From NCBI GenBank assembly GCA_001683735.1, contig LUGG01000001.1:2294001-2358000 (forward strand): 64,000 nt of DNA, written 5' to 3'. A program made the position numbers and the translations under genes. How positions within the stretch are numbered: position 1 is the first letter of the stretch; each line of letters starts with the position of its first letter. Under the pieces are notes generated by a model. It was not told the origin of the DNA. It saw nothing but the letters and a program-made list of their open reading frames with translations, and did not search any database. Below, in pieces: positions 22,126 through 33,277 of the stretch. This stretch comes from Grifola frondosa (Eukaryota > Basidiomycota > Agaricomycetes > Polyporales > Grifolaceae).

Positions 22126-24584
22126 ATGGAACCACCTTCGCAGTACATTTTTCGCACCTCAACGGGTCCTATTCATGTTTTCGTCGAAGCATCGGACATA
22201 CTGAATCGGCCCAAACTCATTCGTGCACTGAGGGTAAGTTCATCTGTATCAATTGGTTTGCGTCAATAAAATAAAAATACCGTGCTCCTGTAGAATGCAG
22301 GCGCCTTAATCAGCCATTCTCCGGCGGACGCGCACATCATCTTGGTGGATTCTTCCACTGATGCAGGCCTGAGGTTTGTCACAGATTGGGGATCAGACCC
22401 GGGCAAGGTGGTACTGGATGCACAATGGGCATGGAAATCGATCAAGAGGGGGAGGCTCTACCTGGAGGACGAGGGCTGGGGTGGATTCCAAGCACGAGGA
22501 GAAAGTTCTAATCAGGAGTCAGCCAACCGAGCAGGACTAACCGAACAGTCAGTGGTTGTTGCTACTCGTACTCATTGTCTTGTTGACTTGCAGAAGAAGT
22601 CCTCTGCCACCCCTCGAACAACTCCTCCCGATGTCGGATCGTCGAATATTAACATGCCACCGCCTTCTCAACAGATTACAGCTGCCAATTATTCGATCCT
22701 TTGCGCAAATGAAACCACAATGGCAACGGTGTCCCATTCCCCTTACAAATCGCCTGCCCCTCCCATGTCGCAATTTACGTCCAACATCGGAATGATATCA
22801 CAGGTCGATCCCGCACAGATGACCGCACGTATGGTGGCGACACTGATGGACGTCATTCAGTCTCAATCTCAAGCCCTTAATCAAGGGAATATCCAGCTGT
22901 TTGCGCAGGCTCCGGGACAATTGCCTATGGGTATATTGCCTTCACAATATATGCAACAAGACCTCCCTTCTCAGAATTCTGGATTGTTCCCACATCAAGC
23001 AGGCTTCTTTACCCAACCACTTTACAGTGGAGTATCCGGACTCACGAATGGTTCAATGCTCCCATTCAATTCCTCATATCGTCTTTCAGACGGTCGTGCT
23101 GCTTCCTCCACTCCCGGCGCCCTTCCGCCTTCGCTGAAGCGAAAAAAGTCGCCTAACGAGGAGTCCCGTTCTTCATATTCTTCGCGGTCTAAAGAGCAAA
23201 GAACGCGCACCCTCCTATGACCATCCTGCTCTCAGGGATATTTCCCCTGACCATCGCCATTCTCCTTCCGGACCGTCTGCTCGGGAGCAAAAGGGGCTCT
23301 TCACGAATAAAGCGGGGGAACCCCTTCACTTTGTTGTCCAAGTTGATATCAGGAATAGGAAGACTATTGTTGATGGGATTAAGGTATCAACCTATAATCA
23401 CATGATAATTCAACAAGGATTGACTTAACTGCATCATATCATAGAAAAATGGGGGCAAGATTATCTCGGAAATATCCCAGGCAGACTATGTAATTCTCAC
23501 CCAGAGCTCGAGGAGTTTTAAGGACTTGCTCAAACAAACAGAAAATGCCGAGAGACCTGCAGTTCAAGCCCAGTTTGTGTACGACTGTATCGAGAAGCAG
23601 ACACTTCTCGACGAGAGAGAATATTTATTCCAGGATACTTTGCCGAAGAAAAAGCGAGGCCGCCCATCGGGCCAGACTCCCGTGAAGTCCCAGAAGATGG
23701 AAACGCCAACGAAGGAGAAGGCGAAGGAGCTGGAGGGGGGTACTCCTCAAACCAAGAAAATGGGAACTGCTGAGAAGCCACAGAAGACTAAAGAGGTAAA
23801 GGTTAAATCTAAACCCAAAGAGGAACCAGACAGCCTGTCATTCCAAGGACTCTGGGAGCCTTCGCCTCCGCCTCCTGTGCGCGTTGTGGAGTACGTGGAC
23901 GGCAGGAACCTTTACACCAAAGAAGACCGCGATTACTTTGTGCATTACCTTTCCATTCTCGCGAAGCGCAACCCCGAAATGACTTATGCTTCCATTGGAG
24001 AAAAGATGTATTCAAAGGTACGGTTCAATGCCACTTATCGTAGTTTTTTTTTGATTGGATGGTGATACACCTAGATGCCTCATCATACTGTTAAATCGTG
24101 GACAGCTTTTGCTCAGAAGCAAAAGGACCAGATTGATACTGCCAAGAAGAAAGCGCATATCGCACGTCGAAAGGCCGCGGAGAGTCGCCGGCAGCAAAGC
24201 TCCAGTCAACCTTCGATTTCTTCAGTCCCATCAGCAGGATCTTCCGAAGGACCATCGTTAAAACAGGCTGTCTCCCCTGTGGACGAATTCAAGACGATGA
24301 CAGAGTTCTTCGCAAGCGGAGGAGCAGACCAGATATCTGACCACGAAGTATGGGTGACACTGGCTGAAGTGGCAAGTGTGTCAAGGTCAATCATTTTTCT
24401 CATATTGACCACATTGTCTCAAGTAAAGTATCCATCCCGGACCGCACAAGGTTGGCATGACTTTTGGAGAGAGCACAGCGAAGAAATCGATACCGAAGTC
24501 AAACGTTTGTGCAATTTACGTGATAGCGAGCTCGCGGCTCAGGGGATTGCGAATCAGCAGCCAAAACTGGAACCGGAAGAGTGA
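22126..24584 (+). CDS. RAP1: Rap1-like protein, BRCT-BRCT-Myb, one frame break
   Basis: The architecture is that of Rap1/TERF2IP, a telomere protein. ATG 22126; an intron at 22234-22293 splits an N-terminal BRCT-like domain (residues 1 to about 110; GALISHSPADAHIILVD, DAQWAWKSIKRGRLYLED). A low-complexity Gln/Pro/Ser linker with KRKK follows. A second BRCT-like domain (VDIRNRKTIVDGIKKNGGKI, then QADYVILTQSS and QAQFVYDCIEKQTLLDE) crosses an intron at 23384-23444. A basic KKKRGRPS segment precedes a Rap1-type Myb domain (YTKEDRDYFVHYLSILAKRN...PHHTVKSWTAF, intron 24018-24074) and a second Myb-like helix set (YPSRTAQGWHDFWREHSEEI, intron 24369-24428). The frame changes between about 23185 and 23219, where a TGA interrupts the linker; no intron explains it. 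Two adjacent genes are the alternative but less likely. Confidence 0.7.
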
Positions 24585-24778
24585 AAGCATTGCAAACGGT
24601 GACCTTCCTAAAGCACATTATGATCATAATTTTATGACATATTACTATTAATTAGTATGTTTTGCTTTTGCACGCGTATTGTTGTATGTGTTAGGTGATT
24701 TCCAATTTGTTCAAGCGAATACCCAATTGGCAGGATGCGAGTGTTTTGTAGATACGATACTTCTACACGGATAAGCAT

Positions 24779-25413
24779 CTAGTTTGATTCTGCAACCGCA
24801 GGTGATGGTGCGAGAGGAGGTGGCGGAGGGTGTTTGAAGAAGCGCTTTCTCCTCTCCTCCTGAGTTTCTCTGGCGGGTTCACCTATAAGACGCTTTCCAC
24901 CATAATCAAACGTGCCTACTGCAGCGCCTAAGACGGCACACGAAGCAATGGCAACAGGAATTGAGCGAGCTAACAAGCAACGAATGAGCACGTCTTCATC
25001 ATACACGAGAAGTGGGAACGAACCTCGGATCCCCGCAAGGAATCCTGCAGCACAACCTCCCGCTGCACCGTTCAACGCATCATCCTTCTCGCGTTGGTTG
25101 GCAACCACTGCTTCAGTGAACGCAAACGTCGCTCCCATGGCAGCTAGCGACACATGCACACCGTATCAGCTCCGAGCGTATGGTGCACAATGAACAGCAT
25201 CGCACCAAAGAATCCAATAGTCCCTCCACTTCTGGTCAGGAAACCCATCGCGCCGCTCGAATGTGATGAGAGAGCATTTTGTATCGTGCTCGCGAACAGA
25301 CCAACGCCGGCCGAGTAAAGACCGATCTGGGACGCGTATTGCAGCGAGGGCTTGGGGTCGTAGGTAAGCAGCTCTGGCGACCCACTAGTGGTGGTGTCGA
25401 TGTTGTCGGCCAT
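24779..25413 (-). CDS. Complex I accessory subunit NDUFA11/B14.7-like (Tim17/22 fold)
   Basis: This encodes a mitochondrial inner-membrane protein matching the NDUFA11 (B14.7; fungal 21.3 kDa) subunit of NADH:ubiquinone oxidoreductase. ATG 25413 gives MADNIDTTTSGSPELLTYDP; an intron at 25144-25205 joins GGTIGFF to AAMGATFAFTEAVVANQRE. GAAGGCAAGFLAGIRGSFPL is the Gly-rich membrane segment shared with Tim17/22 proteins. Three or four hydrophobic segments are visible and the tail is Pro-rich. Predicted length is 190 residues. It converges on the Rap1-like gene and diverges from the EED-like gene with about 240 bp between starts. Confidence 0.85.
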
Positions 25414-25655
25414 GGGAGGCACGCAGCCAGGCGGACGAAGGAGAGAGTGAGAAGTGTGATGGAACTTGAAATCTGGTCGCGGACGCTGGCCGGCCCTGCG
25501 TTCGGTACTGACGATGGCCTGTTTGGGTCGTGGTGGCTGATGCCAACCACTGCCAATCATGTCTCTCTGCTTTGGGCTCATGTCTCTTTTCTTCATTCAT
25601 CTTCTTTATTAGTCTTTGAAATATTTTCCCTGGGAGCAAGATATACAAAGTCCCA

Positions 25656-27812
25656 ATGGATACCACCGAAATGAGCCTAGACCCCGATTTGGATACCGGT
25701 GGAAATTATGTTCCCTGGTACAGAGCGTCCACGGAATCTCAACCGTTTATTCTCTCCAAAAAGCTCACCGTCGGTATCATATTATTTTGATTGTCATATT
25801 GACCTGTATATGAGTTTCACGATAGTTGAACAACCACGGCGGGCGACAATTCCATTGTACAGCTCTGTTCCCTGGACAGAGGACGTAACACTATGGAATG
25901 GTCAAATGGACGCCAACCGAACGTGCTGGATTGAGGAGCACTATCGAAGACTGGAAGGGCGCAGTTGCAGTTGGGCCACAGGTCGATTGATCGTATACCC
26001 GAGGTTTGGTGACGGAAGACCCTTCTCCAAGAGTATTACGCCAGTTAGTCTCTTGCTATCAAAATTTTGTTGTGCTGAGGAACGCTTTGTGCAGGATAAG
26101 GATCCCCCGCTCGAGGTACGATGTGTTGCATGGACTCTAAGGTCTCCGACACAACCCTTCATCGTCTTCACGATCTCAGCCATCATCTATGTGCTCGACG
26201 TGAGGACCCGTAATATTGTCGGAACGTTGCAAGGGCATGGCGGGGTAAGTCTGTCGTCGCTCCAGTTCTTCATTCAGGCTAACCCGATTCAGCCGATCAC
26301 CTCAATAGCTGTTCACCCTCGCTTTCCGAACGTCTTTTGCACAACGTCGCGGGACTTTACCACTCGCATTTACGATCTGACATTTTCTCCTGTGCAGAAG
26401 CCAAATAACCCACATTGGCCTCCAAGCAAACATCCCAGCCTTGCCGGACCTGCGCATGGTTTGCAGACGTCAGAGCCAGAAGGGCCCAGGGACGGGTTTG
26501 GCCAATGCATCGCAGTTCTTGTTGGTGGACGCTCTGGAGGGCACAAAGGTGCTGTTTTTGGCGCCGTAAGCATTCATCCTATTGTATGGCTTACATTTTG
26601 ACGAATTAATGCATCTATCAGGCCTTCCATCGGTCGGAGAGTCTCATAGCAACTTGTGGTGTGAGGGCGATATTATTCAACAACTTTGATCGTTCTCGGT
26701 TATTGATATGAACACCATAGATGGATCGCGCTGTTAAGATCTGGCGAATACCTCAACCTCGTGAAGGCTTTTTGGCAAGAGATGACAAACCCTTGTTTAG
26801 CACCGATATGATCCACAAAGCTCGTGTCCTCTCTATAGCATGGTAGTTCATCCATAATTATATATCTTCTGTGATTATACCGATCCGGTCTTGCAGGTTA
26901 AGCGATGATGTCCTAATCTCCCATAGTGCCCCCTCCATTAGGATGGACAAGAATGACAATGGTGATTACGAGGAAGGCACAGGTAAGCCGCACAGTAGTG
27001 AGGTCGAGACCATCCACAACATATCCGTTTTCAGTGGCAGTGTGGTGGTGGCTTGGGTTCAATCGATTCTTTCCCCCCAACCAACCAATGTCGAGAGTCA
27101 TGAGAGGCTGTGCCAGCGTAAGTCATCTGATTTCGACAACTATCCACATACTGATAACGTTAATAATCTCGTAGGATTTTCGTGGGAGTCGTGCGTACAT
27201 GTTGTCCGTTGCGTCATTGACAGCTGATGATCTATGCGTGCAAAGACTCTTTCACGATCTTGTCGGCCTACATACTGCCGATGATAACTCCCAATCTACA
27301 TGTCTACTGGTCGCCAACACATGACCCCTTCATCCTCATACCGATAGGCAAGACGATTCGGCTATTTAACATCACGCATTTCGGACCGTGCGAGGCGCCG
27401 GATTTCCCTCTCGACGACATCGCGCTGCTAACGAAGCGTCTGACGATCACTGACGATGAAGATGGCAACACAGGCACTGCTAGTCGCAGCGAAGATGAAC
27501 AACGTGAGCGCGAAGAGGAGCGGGATACAAGCGGAGGCGGCGCAGATCGTTACGAAACTGATGAGACTGGAACTGGAATGACGATGAGGATCGAGAAGAC
27601 ACGTCGATGACGAAACCTCCTTTGATAGTTCACGGTTGGTGCCGCTGTTGGAGAATGTTCGAGGATGGGAAATTGTTGCAGCAAGAGAAGGCTATCCGTC
27701 GTCTGATTTCCCCGACATCACAGCTTGTGTAATGGGCTTGAACGGAGAAGTGGTTTTGGGACTTGGTGAGAACAGCACGTTGTATGTATGGCGATTGAAT
27801 TATCGTAGATGA
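25656..27812 (+). CDS. EED: EED/ESC-like WD40 protein, probable PRC2 subunit
   Basis: A WD40 propeller protein resembling EED, the H3K27me3-binding subunit of Polycomb repressive complex 2. ATG 25656 gives MDTTEMSLDPDLDTGGNY. Introns join these blocks: VRCVAWTLRSPTQPFIVFT; VLDVRTRNIVGTLQGHGG then PITSIAVHPRFPNVFCTTSR; GHKGAVFGAAFHRSESLIAT with CGMDRAVKIWRIPQP; and VLSIAWLSDDVLISHSAPSI. The last two match the order of the EED repeat containing CGMDHSLKLW and the following WLGD segment. The C-terminal repeat ends LGENSTLYVWRLNYRR. Between about 27575 and 27605 the acidic linker changes frame twice; adding one A and one G there restores a continuous acidic linker, suggesting base-call errors. 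The gene diverges from NDUFA11. Confidence 0.78.
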
Positions 27813-28242
27813 TGTATATTTGCGGATTATTCTTGGTGCCCCTACATGAGTTCGTTAGCATTATCACTCTTGGTACGTCGTTGTCTAGTCTGAGCACTAT
27901 CTAGTCATTGATATACCGACAATTTGTTTAATGCCGCCGACTAGACCGCAAACCACCGAATTCTCGTGGCGGCGCTGCTCACAAACCAATGGTGGACTTG
28001 ACCCTAACATCGTGAGTGTAAACGGCTGAACTGTAGGCGGTGACGAAATAGACTCAAAGGCGATATCCTGCGACGTCTTTGGCAAAGCCGGCGGTTGGTC
28101 ACGAATTTTTAGATTTGTTCGTCCTCTGATCAAGCTGTCGTGCTGTCTTCACAGTCAATTACGCACACCCCTTCGGAAACCTGGCAAGCTTGTGCGTGTC
28201 TCGTGCAGCATACAAAGTCAACCGCAAACCATTCTCTCACGC

Positions 28243-28723
28243 CTATAGAATATTTAATTGCACTCCACAGACTTCGCAGCGTTGTCCAGGCTGGTGCCAA
28301 TCGAAGGTGAACTTGCTGAGGTCGTTGAGCGCCACAGAGCTGGACCAGAAACTACCGGCGCAGTCACTGGCGTCGCTGCAGAGAGTTCGTTAGCCATGTT
28401 GCGCGCGTGCAATCATTGTGACTGATGCTACGAATATGTACAGGAAGCAATTGGAGCCAGAGAAAGCGACGAAGCTGCTCGCCCCATTGCTCTGGGGGAA
28501 CAACGCAGTGAGATCGGTACATCTACCCGTCGGGGTGTTGAAGTAGGCTCCACTGTAGTTGGGATTGGTGCACACGACGCCGTTGGTCTATGGGGAGGTG
28601 CATTCAGCGCTTCTGGTCGTGATGCATGCTTATGAAGATATATACCAGCTGCGCTTGGAGTCCGACTGTAGCTGAGAGGATAATTGTGGTGATGGAAAGG
28701 AAGCGCAGTAAATTGCTTGGGAT
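28243..28723 (-). CDS. Small secreted Cys-containing protein, start codon not visible
   Basis: The first exon encodes a good signal peptide core (PSNLLRFLSITTIILSATVG then LQAQL). An intron at 28588-28645 joins to TNGVVCTNPNYSGAYFNTPT, then RCTDLTALFPQSN and FSGSNCF. An intron at 28376-28441 joins to DASDCAGSFWSSSVALNDLS and the tail GQRCEVCGVQLNIL, stop at 28243. There are at least five Cys and about 120 residues: a typical fungal small secreted protein, role unknown. A minus-strand TATAAAG at about 28776-28782 sits about 55 bp upstream. No ATG is found in frame: the codon before Pro-Ser-Asn is ATC (28723-28721). Either the start was lost, a base is miscalled, or an upstream exon was missed. 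Confidence 0.55.
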
Positions 28724-28775
28724 TTGAGTAGAGGTGTGCTCGGTGAATGAGATTGAGGTCTGGGTTCTGCTCCGC

Positions 28776-28782
28776 TTTATAT
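28776..28782 (-). promoter_or_regulatory. TATA box of the small secreted protein gene
   Basis: TATAAAG on the minus strand, about 55 bp upstream of the first codons of the signal peptide. Position and orientation fit a core promoter. It implies a short 5' leader, which makes the missing ATG more notable. Confidence 0.5.
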
Positions 28783-28789
28783 CTCATTC

Positions 28790-29574
28790 GATTGTTTATA
28801 CTCCTACCTGATAGGTGATGCGGTTGCGATCATCGACCGGTGGGCACGCTGCGGGGGTTGAGGGGCGGGTGAGGTTCTTCAAGAGCATTCTTTGTGTTAT
28901 ATATTGAGCAGATAGACCCCCAGTGGGTCAAGAAGATAGGCAGAACATCCGCGACACCGCCTCCAATTCATCAGGACATCGTCCGTCTTGATAGTTTGAT
29001 CATATTGGCGAGCTTTTCGACAGCTTTTGACATCCGGTGCTGCACAGATGTTCTCCAGCAAATCAACCGGTCATCTCTGGTGTCGTCCGTTTCAGTAGCA
29101 TCGACGAGTGCATTTTGACAGGGCTCTCACACTATCTGATCCTGAAATATTGGAGACACAAGGTCCTTTCGTGAAGGACACGAATAGAAGCCTAACACTT
29201 TTTGATCGTGCTTCAGAACGGGCACTCTTATGGCGAGGTTTGCTAAAATGCCGACGAGGTCGAAACTTACCTTTCCAATGTCATCGTTCGTCAGAACAAA
29301 CTAAGACGCGCGAATATTCCCAATCTCGAACCAATCAATGATTCCAAAATACAAAAGAATGACTATCCCTGCGACTCGAGCAAAGGTAGGCGCGTAGAAA
29401 ATAGCGGAATCCACGATCGGGGAAGACAGGCCATCCAGCACCAGCTGCAACCCCACATCCTACATCTCCACACGTTCATATCTCCCCGTCCGTCAGCATC
29501 CCGCAGCTATGTCCTAGATTACATGATCATAATCAACAACTTCCTAACCGAAACGTAAGGAGACATACCACGAC
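28790..29574. other. Intergenic, no gene recognised
   Basis: Lies between the promoter of the small secreted gene and the 3' end of the repeat-peptide gene. Short open frames (for example 28894-29118) have no recognisable features. Confidence 0.4.
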
Positions 29575-30273
29575 TTAGTTCTGGAACTTCTCGATCGTAC
29601 CAGTCTTCGACATTGTGGGCTCCTCGGGGAATGGTGTTAATGTCCGCGCGCTTCCGGTTGTTAACAAATGGCTGGATAGTTCCCGTCTTGGACATGGTAG
29701 GCTCTTCAGCAGGGATGGTATTAACGTCCGCGCGCTTGTGGTTGTTAACAAAAGGCTCGATAGTCCCGGCCGGTGACATGGTAGGTTCCTCAGCCGGGAT
29801 GGTGTTAACATCCGCGCGCTTGTGGTTGTTAACAAAGGGCTGAATGGTCCCCGTCTGCGACATGGTAGGCTCCTCGGCGGGAATGGTATTGATATCCGCG
29901 CGCTTACGGTTGTTAACGAAAGGCTGAATAGTCCCTGTCTTCGACATGGTGGGTTCTTCGGCAGGGATAGTGTTAATATTTGCGCGCTTTCGGTTGTTAA
30001 CAAATGGCTGAATGGTCCCCGTCTTCGACATGGTGGGCTCCTCGGCAGGGATCGTGTTAATATTCGCACGTTTAGCGTAAGCGGGAATGGTCTCGAAGGA
30101 GCCAAGGTCACGACTCTCGACGGCGTGCTGTCAGAATGATTGGATTGTGAGCGGAATCAAGAGTGGGAGACGGGGGTACATACACGCATGGGCATGGGCA
30201 TAGGGTGCGCTGCAGCCTGTCCGACGAAGAAGAGAGCGAGAGCAGTAAAGAAGGCTTTGTGGGACATGAACAT
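29575..30273 (-). CDS. Secreted Kex2-type repeat peptide precursor (KEP-like)
   Basis: ATG 30273 opens a clear signal peptide (MFMSHKAFFTALALFFVGQA, then AAHPMPMPMR). An intron at 30128-30183 joins in phase to a 19-residue pro-segment ending AYAK, followed by R. Then come five complete 28-residue repeats (84 nt each, starts at 30070, 29986, 29902, 29818, 29734) and a sixth, partial one. Each repeat runs R-A-(D/N)-(I/V)-NTIPAEEPTMS, a variable pair, GTI, PFVNN and (R/H)-K, so each junction is Lys-Arg, the Kex2 site. This is the layout of Kex2-processed repeat proteins, which include ascomycete alpha-factor and dikaritin RiPP precursors; no UstY-like gene is nearby. Expected products are about 24-25 residue peptides without Cys. 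In the sixth repeat two bases are missing near 29622-29629; in the repeat frame it would end GTIEKFQN at 29575, but as read the frame runs on to about 29519. Function unknown. Confidence 0.8.
29627..30070 (-). repeat. 84-bp coding tandem repeats of the peptide precursor
   Basis: Five complete 84-bp units plus a partial sixth. Amino-acid differences cluster at three sites: D/N and I/V after the Kex2 site, the pair after TMS (KT, QT or PA), and R/H before Lys-Arg. The core NTIPAEEPTMS and PFVNN are invariant although synonymous differences exist, which suggests selection on the peptide rather than only recent duplication. Confidence 0.92.
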
Positions 30274-30696
30274 GATGGCGAGTGAAATGGGGAAGGGTGC
30301 TTGAGTGCAGAGGAGATCGGTTCAACCGTTTGAAGAAGTCGTCCTGCGGCCGAGCGCGGATGGAATCTAGAGATAAATGTGAGGTGAACATAACACGACG
30401 AAGAGAGGTGGGTAATACGCACAAGAAGGGAACGAGAAGAGGGAGTGGAGAAGAGGAAGGAGAAGAGAGACTGGAGACTATAAAAGAGAAAGCTGGTAGT
30501 GCGGCGTGCTGGACGTCGACGGCCGTATCAAATGATACCGGCCATCGTCTCTACGGTAACTGGCTGCCCTTTCCCTATTGTCCAATCACAGCCCGACTTT
30601 CTTATAGAACTGCCTTTTTAGGACACCCCATCTGCCACCGCTGAATTTCGCCTCGACGCCTTCTGATTGGCTCTTCTCTCTCACCACCTCTCCGCC

Positions 30697-33100
30697 ATGT
30701 CCGACCCCCGCTTTGCTCGACTGAAGAATGACCCTCGCTTCCGTCGTATACGCAAGAAGGAGCACAAGGTCGTCGTAGACGATCGCTTCAAGGACATCTT
30801 TGACGATGGAAAGAAGAAAAAGGATAAAAAGGGCAAAGGTGTGTGCCGTCTTCTCTCTCACCCTCACAGCCACTTCACACCTTGTTCATCAAATCAGGGC
30901 GTGTCGACAAGTATGGCAGACCGCTGGCAGACACTCAAGAACGGGACAACCTTCGGAGATTTTACCGTCTTGAGAATCAAGATGAGGAAGGACAGGCTGA
31001 GCCAGAGGCGACAGCAGGCCCAGACTATGCCCGTGGACAAGTCCTTCTCGAGTCCTCGGACGAAGAGGATGATCGCGACGATCAGGCGCCGGACGAAGAT
31101 AGCGACACTGGTGGCATCATAACACTGGGCCGTGACATCTCCAAGCCGATTCCTGTGCAAGGAGACGACGAGGCCGAAATTGATCTCGACGAAGGCACAT
31201 ATGCTGATCTGGATGCACAGGCCGCTGCCTACGCTAGAGACCACCCCGAGCCAGACTCAGAGGCTGCGAGCACCGGCCGTACACGCCGCCTTGCGGTGGT
31301 AAACTTAGACTGGGACCATGTCCGTGCCATACATCTATACAAGATCTTCTCTTCACTGGTGTCACCTACCGCAACTGCCACTGCCTCGACAAGTGTTGAC
31401 ACACGCAGGAAGCGAGAGTCCGCGAAAGCGCCCACTACTACCGTCGTCCGCGGCAAAGTGTTGAGCGTGCGTGTTTATCCCAGTGAATTCGGAAAGCAAC
31501 GAATGGCGAGGGAGGAGAAGGAAGGTCCCCCTCCCGAGTTATTTAAGAAGTCTGTGGATGACGAAGAAGAGATCAATGAACGTACCATCTTCGAAGTCGG
31601 CAATGGTGAAGACTACGACGAGGACATGCTCAGGAAGTACCAGTTAGAACGCCTACGGTACATTTATTATTCAATTTATGTCTGCAGTAAGCTGATGGTA
31701 TCATGTAGATATTACTACGCCATCGTCAAGTGCGATACCGTAGACGCTGCATTGCATATTTACTCAGAATTAGAGGGCACAGAACTCGAACGCTCTGCGA
31801 ATATATTCGACCTCAGCTTCGTTCCAGATGATATGACCTTTGACGACGAATACCGGTGCGGTGCAATTTTCGCGTTTCATAACGCACATCTAACAACACG
31901 ACAGAGATGAAGCTACTGACGATCTGAACGCCCCTTACAAACCCGTGGAGTTTGTCACCGACGTAAGCCTCTTCGCACCGCACGTTACCGTCACTCACCG
32001 TCACCCTGCAGGCGCTTCGACATTCAAAAGTCAAGCTGACATGGGACGAGGACGATCCAGACCGCGTCGAAATAACACGCCGGAATCTCTCGCGGAAGGA
32101 GATCGAGGAGAATGACTTCCGCGCGTACCTCGCCTCTTCAACATCCGGTTCCGAATCTGAAGGCGAGCCAGCCACAAAAAGAGCAAGGACGCAAAAGCAG
32201 CGTCTCGTGATAAGCTCCGCGCCTTGCTACTCAGAGGCGGCGACGACGAGCTTCCCGAGGGGTGGGGCAAGGACCGCGACGCGGAAGAGGACGTGGACAT
32301 GGAGATCACGTTCACACCTGGGCTTAGCGCCATGAAGGAGGACCGGGACGAAACGACGCTCGAAAAATATCAGCGGAAGATGAAGGAGAAGAAAAAGAAG
32401 AGGAAGGAAGAAATTAAAGAGAAGGCGGGAGCAACGCGCGAGGACAAGGACGCGCTGAAGGATGATTTCTTCGCCGATGATAGTGAGGACGATTCCGGTG
32501 CAGAGTTGCATGGGAGTGAAGACGAGGACGTTGCTCTCCAACGAGGAAAGAAGCAGGCGAAGGGGAAGAAGAGCGGGCAGCCTTCCCAAACTCCCGCTCA
32601 TGCTACTTCCACTGCTGAGGAGCTTGCACTTATTGTTGCTTCGGACAATCCTGCAGTGGAGCCGAATCATTTCAACATGAAGGCAGTACTAAAAGCGGAG
32701 AAGAAGTCGGGAAGAAAGAAGAAGGGCAAGAGAGGGAAGAAAGACGAGGAGGAGAACGAACTCCAAGAGGACTTCTCTATTAACGTCAAGGACGAACGTT
32801 TCAAGGCAGTGCTCGAGGACCATACATTCGCCATTGATCCGAGCAATCCTCAGTACGTCGTTTCATGCGTCTGAAGGAGTTCTCTGACCATTTCACAGCT
32901 TCAAGAAGACCAAGAGTATGGCAGCACTACTGCAGGAACGCTCGACAAGACAGCAGGAGAAGCTTGCGCGAGGAGAAGCCACATCACAACGCCGCGACGA
33001 GTCTAATGGTCAATCTAGCCTACAGAGTTTGGTCGAAAGCGTCAAGCGGAAGAGCGCTGCGATGGAGGAACAAGGTGTAGGGAAAAGACGAAAAGTATGA
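30697..33100 (+). CDS. ESF1: ESF1 homologue, pre-rRNA processing factor
   Basis: Nucleolar protein required for 18S rRNA maturation (yeast Esf1). ATG 30697 gives MSDPRFARLKNDPRFRRIRK. Introns: 30839-30897, 31658-31708, 31856-31904, 31963-32011 and 32853-32898, all in phase. Family blocks: KYGRPL, a long acidic region, LAVVNLDWDHVRAIHLYKIF, VRVYPSEFGKQRMAREEKEG, LRKYQLERLRYYYAIVKCDT, SANIFDLSFVPDDMTFDDEY, LRALLLRGGDDELPEGWG and the C-terminal NUC153 motif DERFKAVLEDHTFAIDPSNP then FKKTKSM. One frame break occurs at 32176-32180, where a run of five A should be six for KKSKDAKAASRDKLRALLL to follow in frame. As Esf1 is essential in yeast, a base-call error is the simplest explanation. It diverges from the peptide precursor gene (about 420 bp). 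Confidence 0.9.
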
Positions 33101-33277
33101 TATGTGTACCACGATTGCAATGTGACCGTCTTCCTTGAATCAAATCTGAATGGACACTGGACATAAGCAAATGAATATTGAATATTTGTTCGTCACTGAT
33201 ACAAATTGGGATCCTTTGTACAAAGTTACATTGAACCGATTACAACACAGGATGCTTCCCCTCGCTGGCCAAAAGAA

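Noticed and set aside
23217..24584. Second half of the Rap1-like gene as a separate gene
   Set aside because: No promoter space, the BRCT2 frame is open upstream into the linker, and a single indel joins the two halves.
29613..30139. Plus-strand repetitive open frames opposite the peptide precursor
   Set aside because: Mirror of the coding repeat. Only the minus strand has a signal peptide, intron and Kex2 sites.
29575..30273. Peptide precursor as a basidiomycete mating pheromone
   Set aside because: No C-terminal CaaX box and no pheromone receptor gene nearby; the layout is that of Kex2-processed repeats.
29575..30273. Peptide precursor as a ustiloxin-type (dikaritin) RiPP cluster
   Set aside because: No UstYa/UstYb (DUF3328), tyrosinase or other tailoring gene is recognisable in the flanks; the repeat core has no Tyr or Trp.
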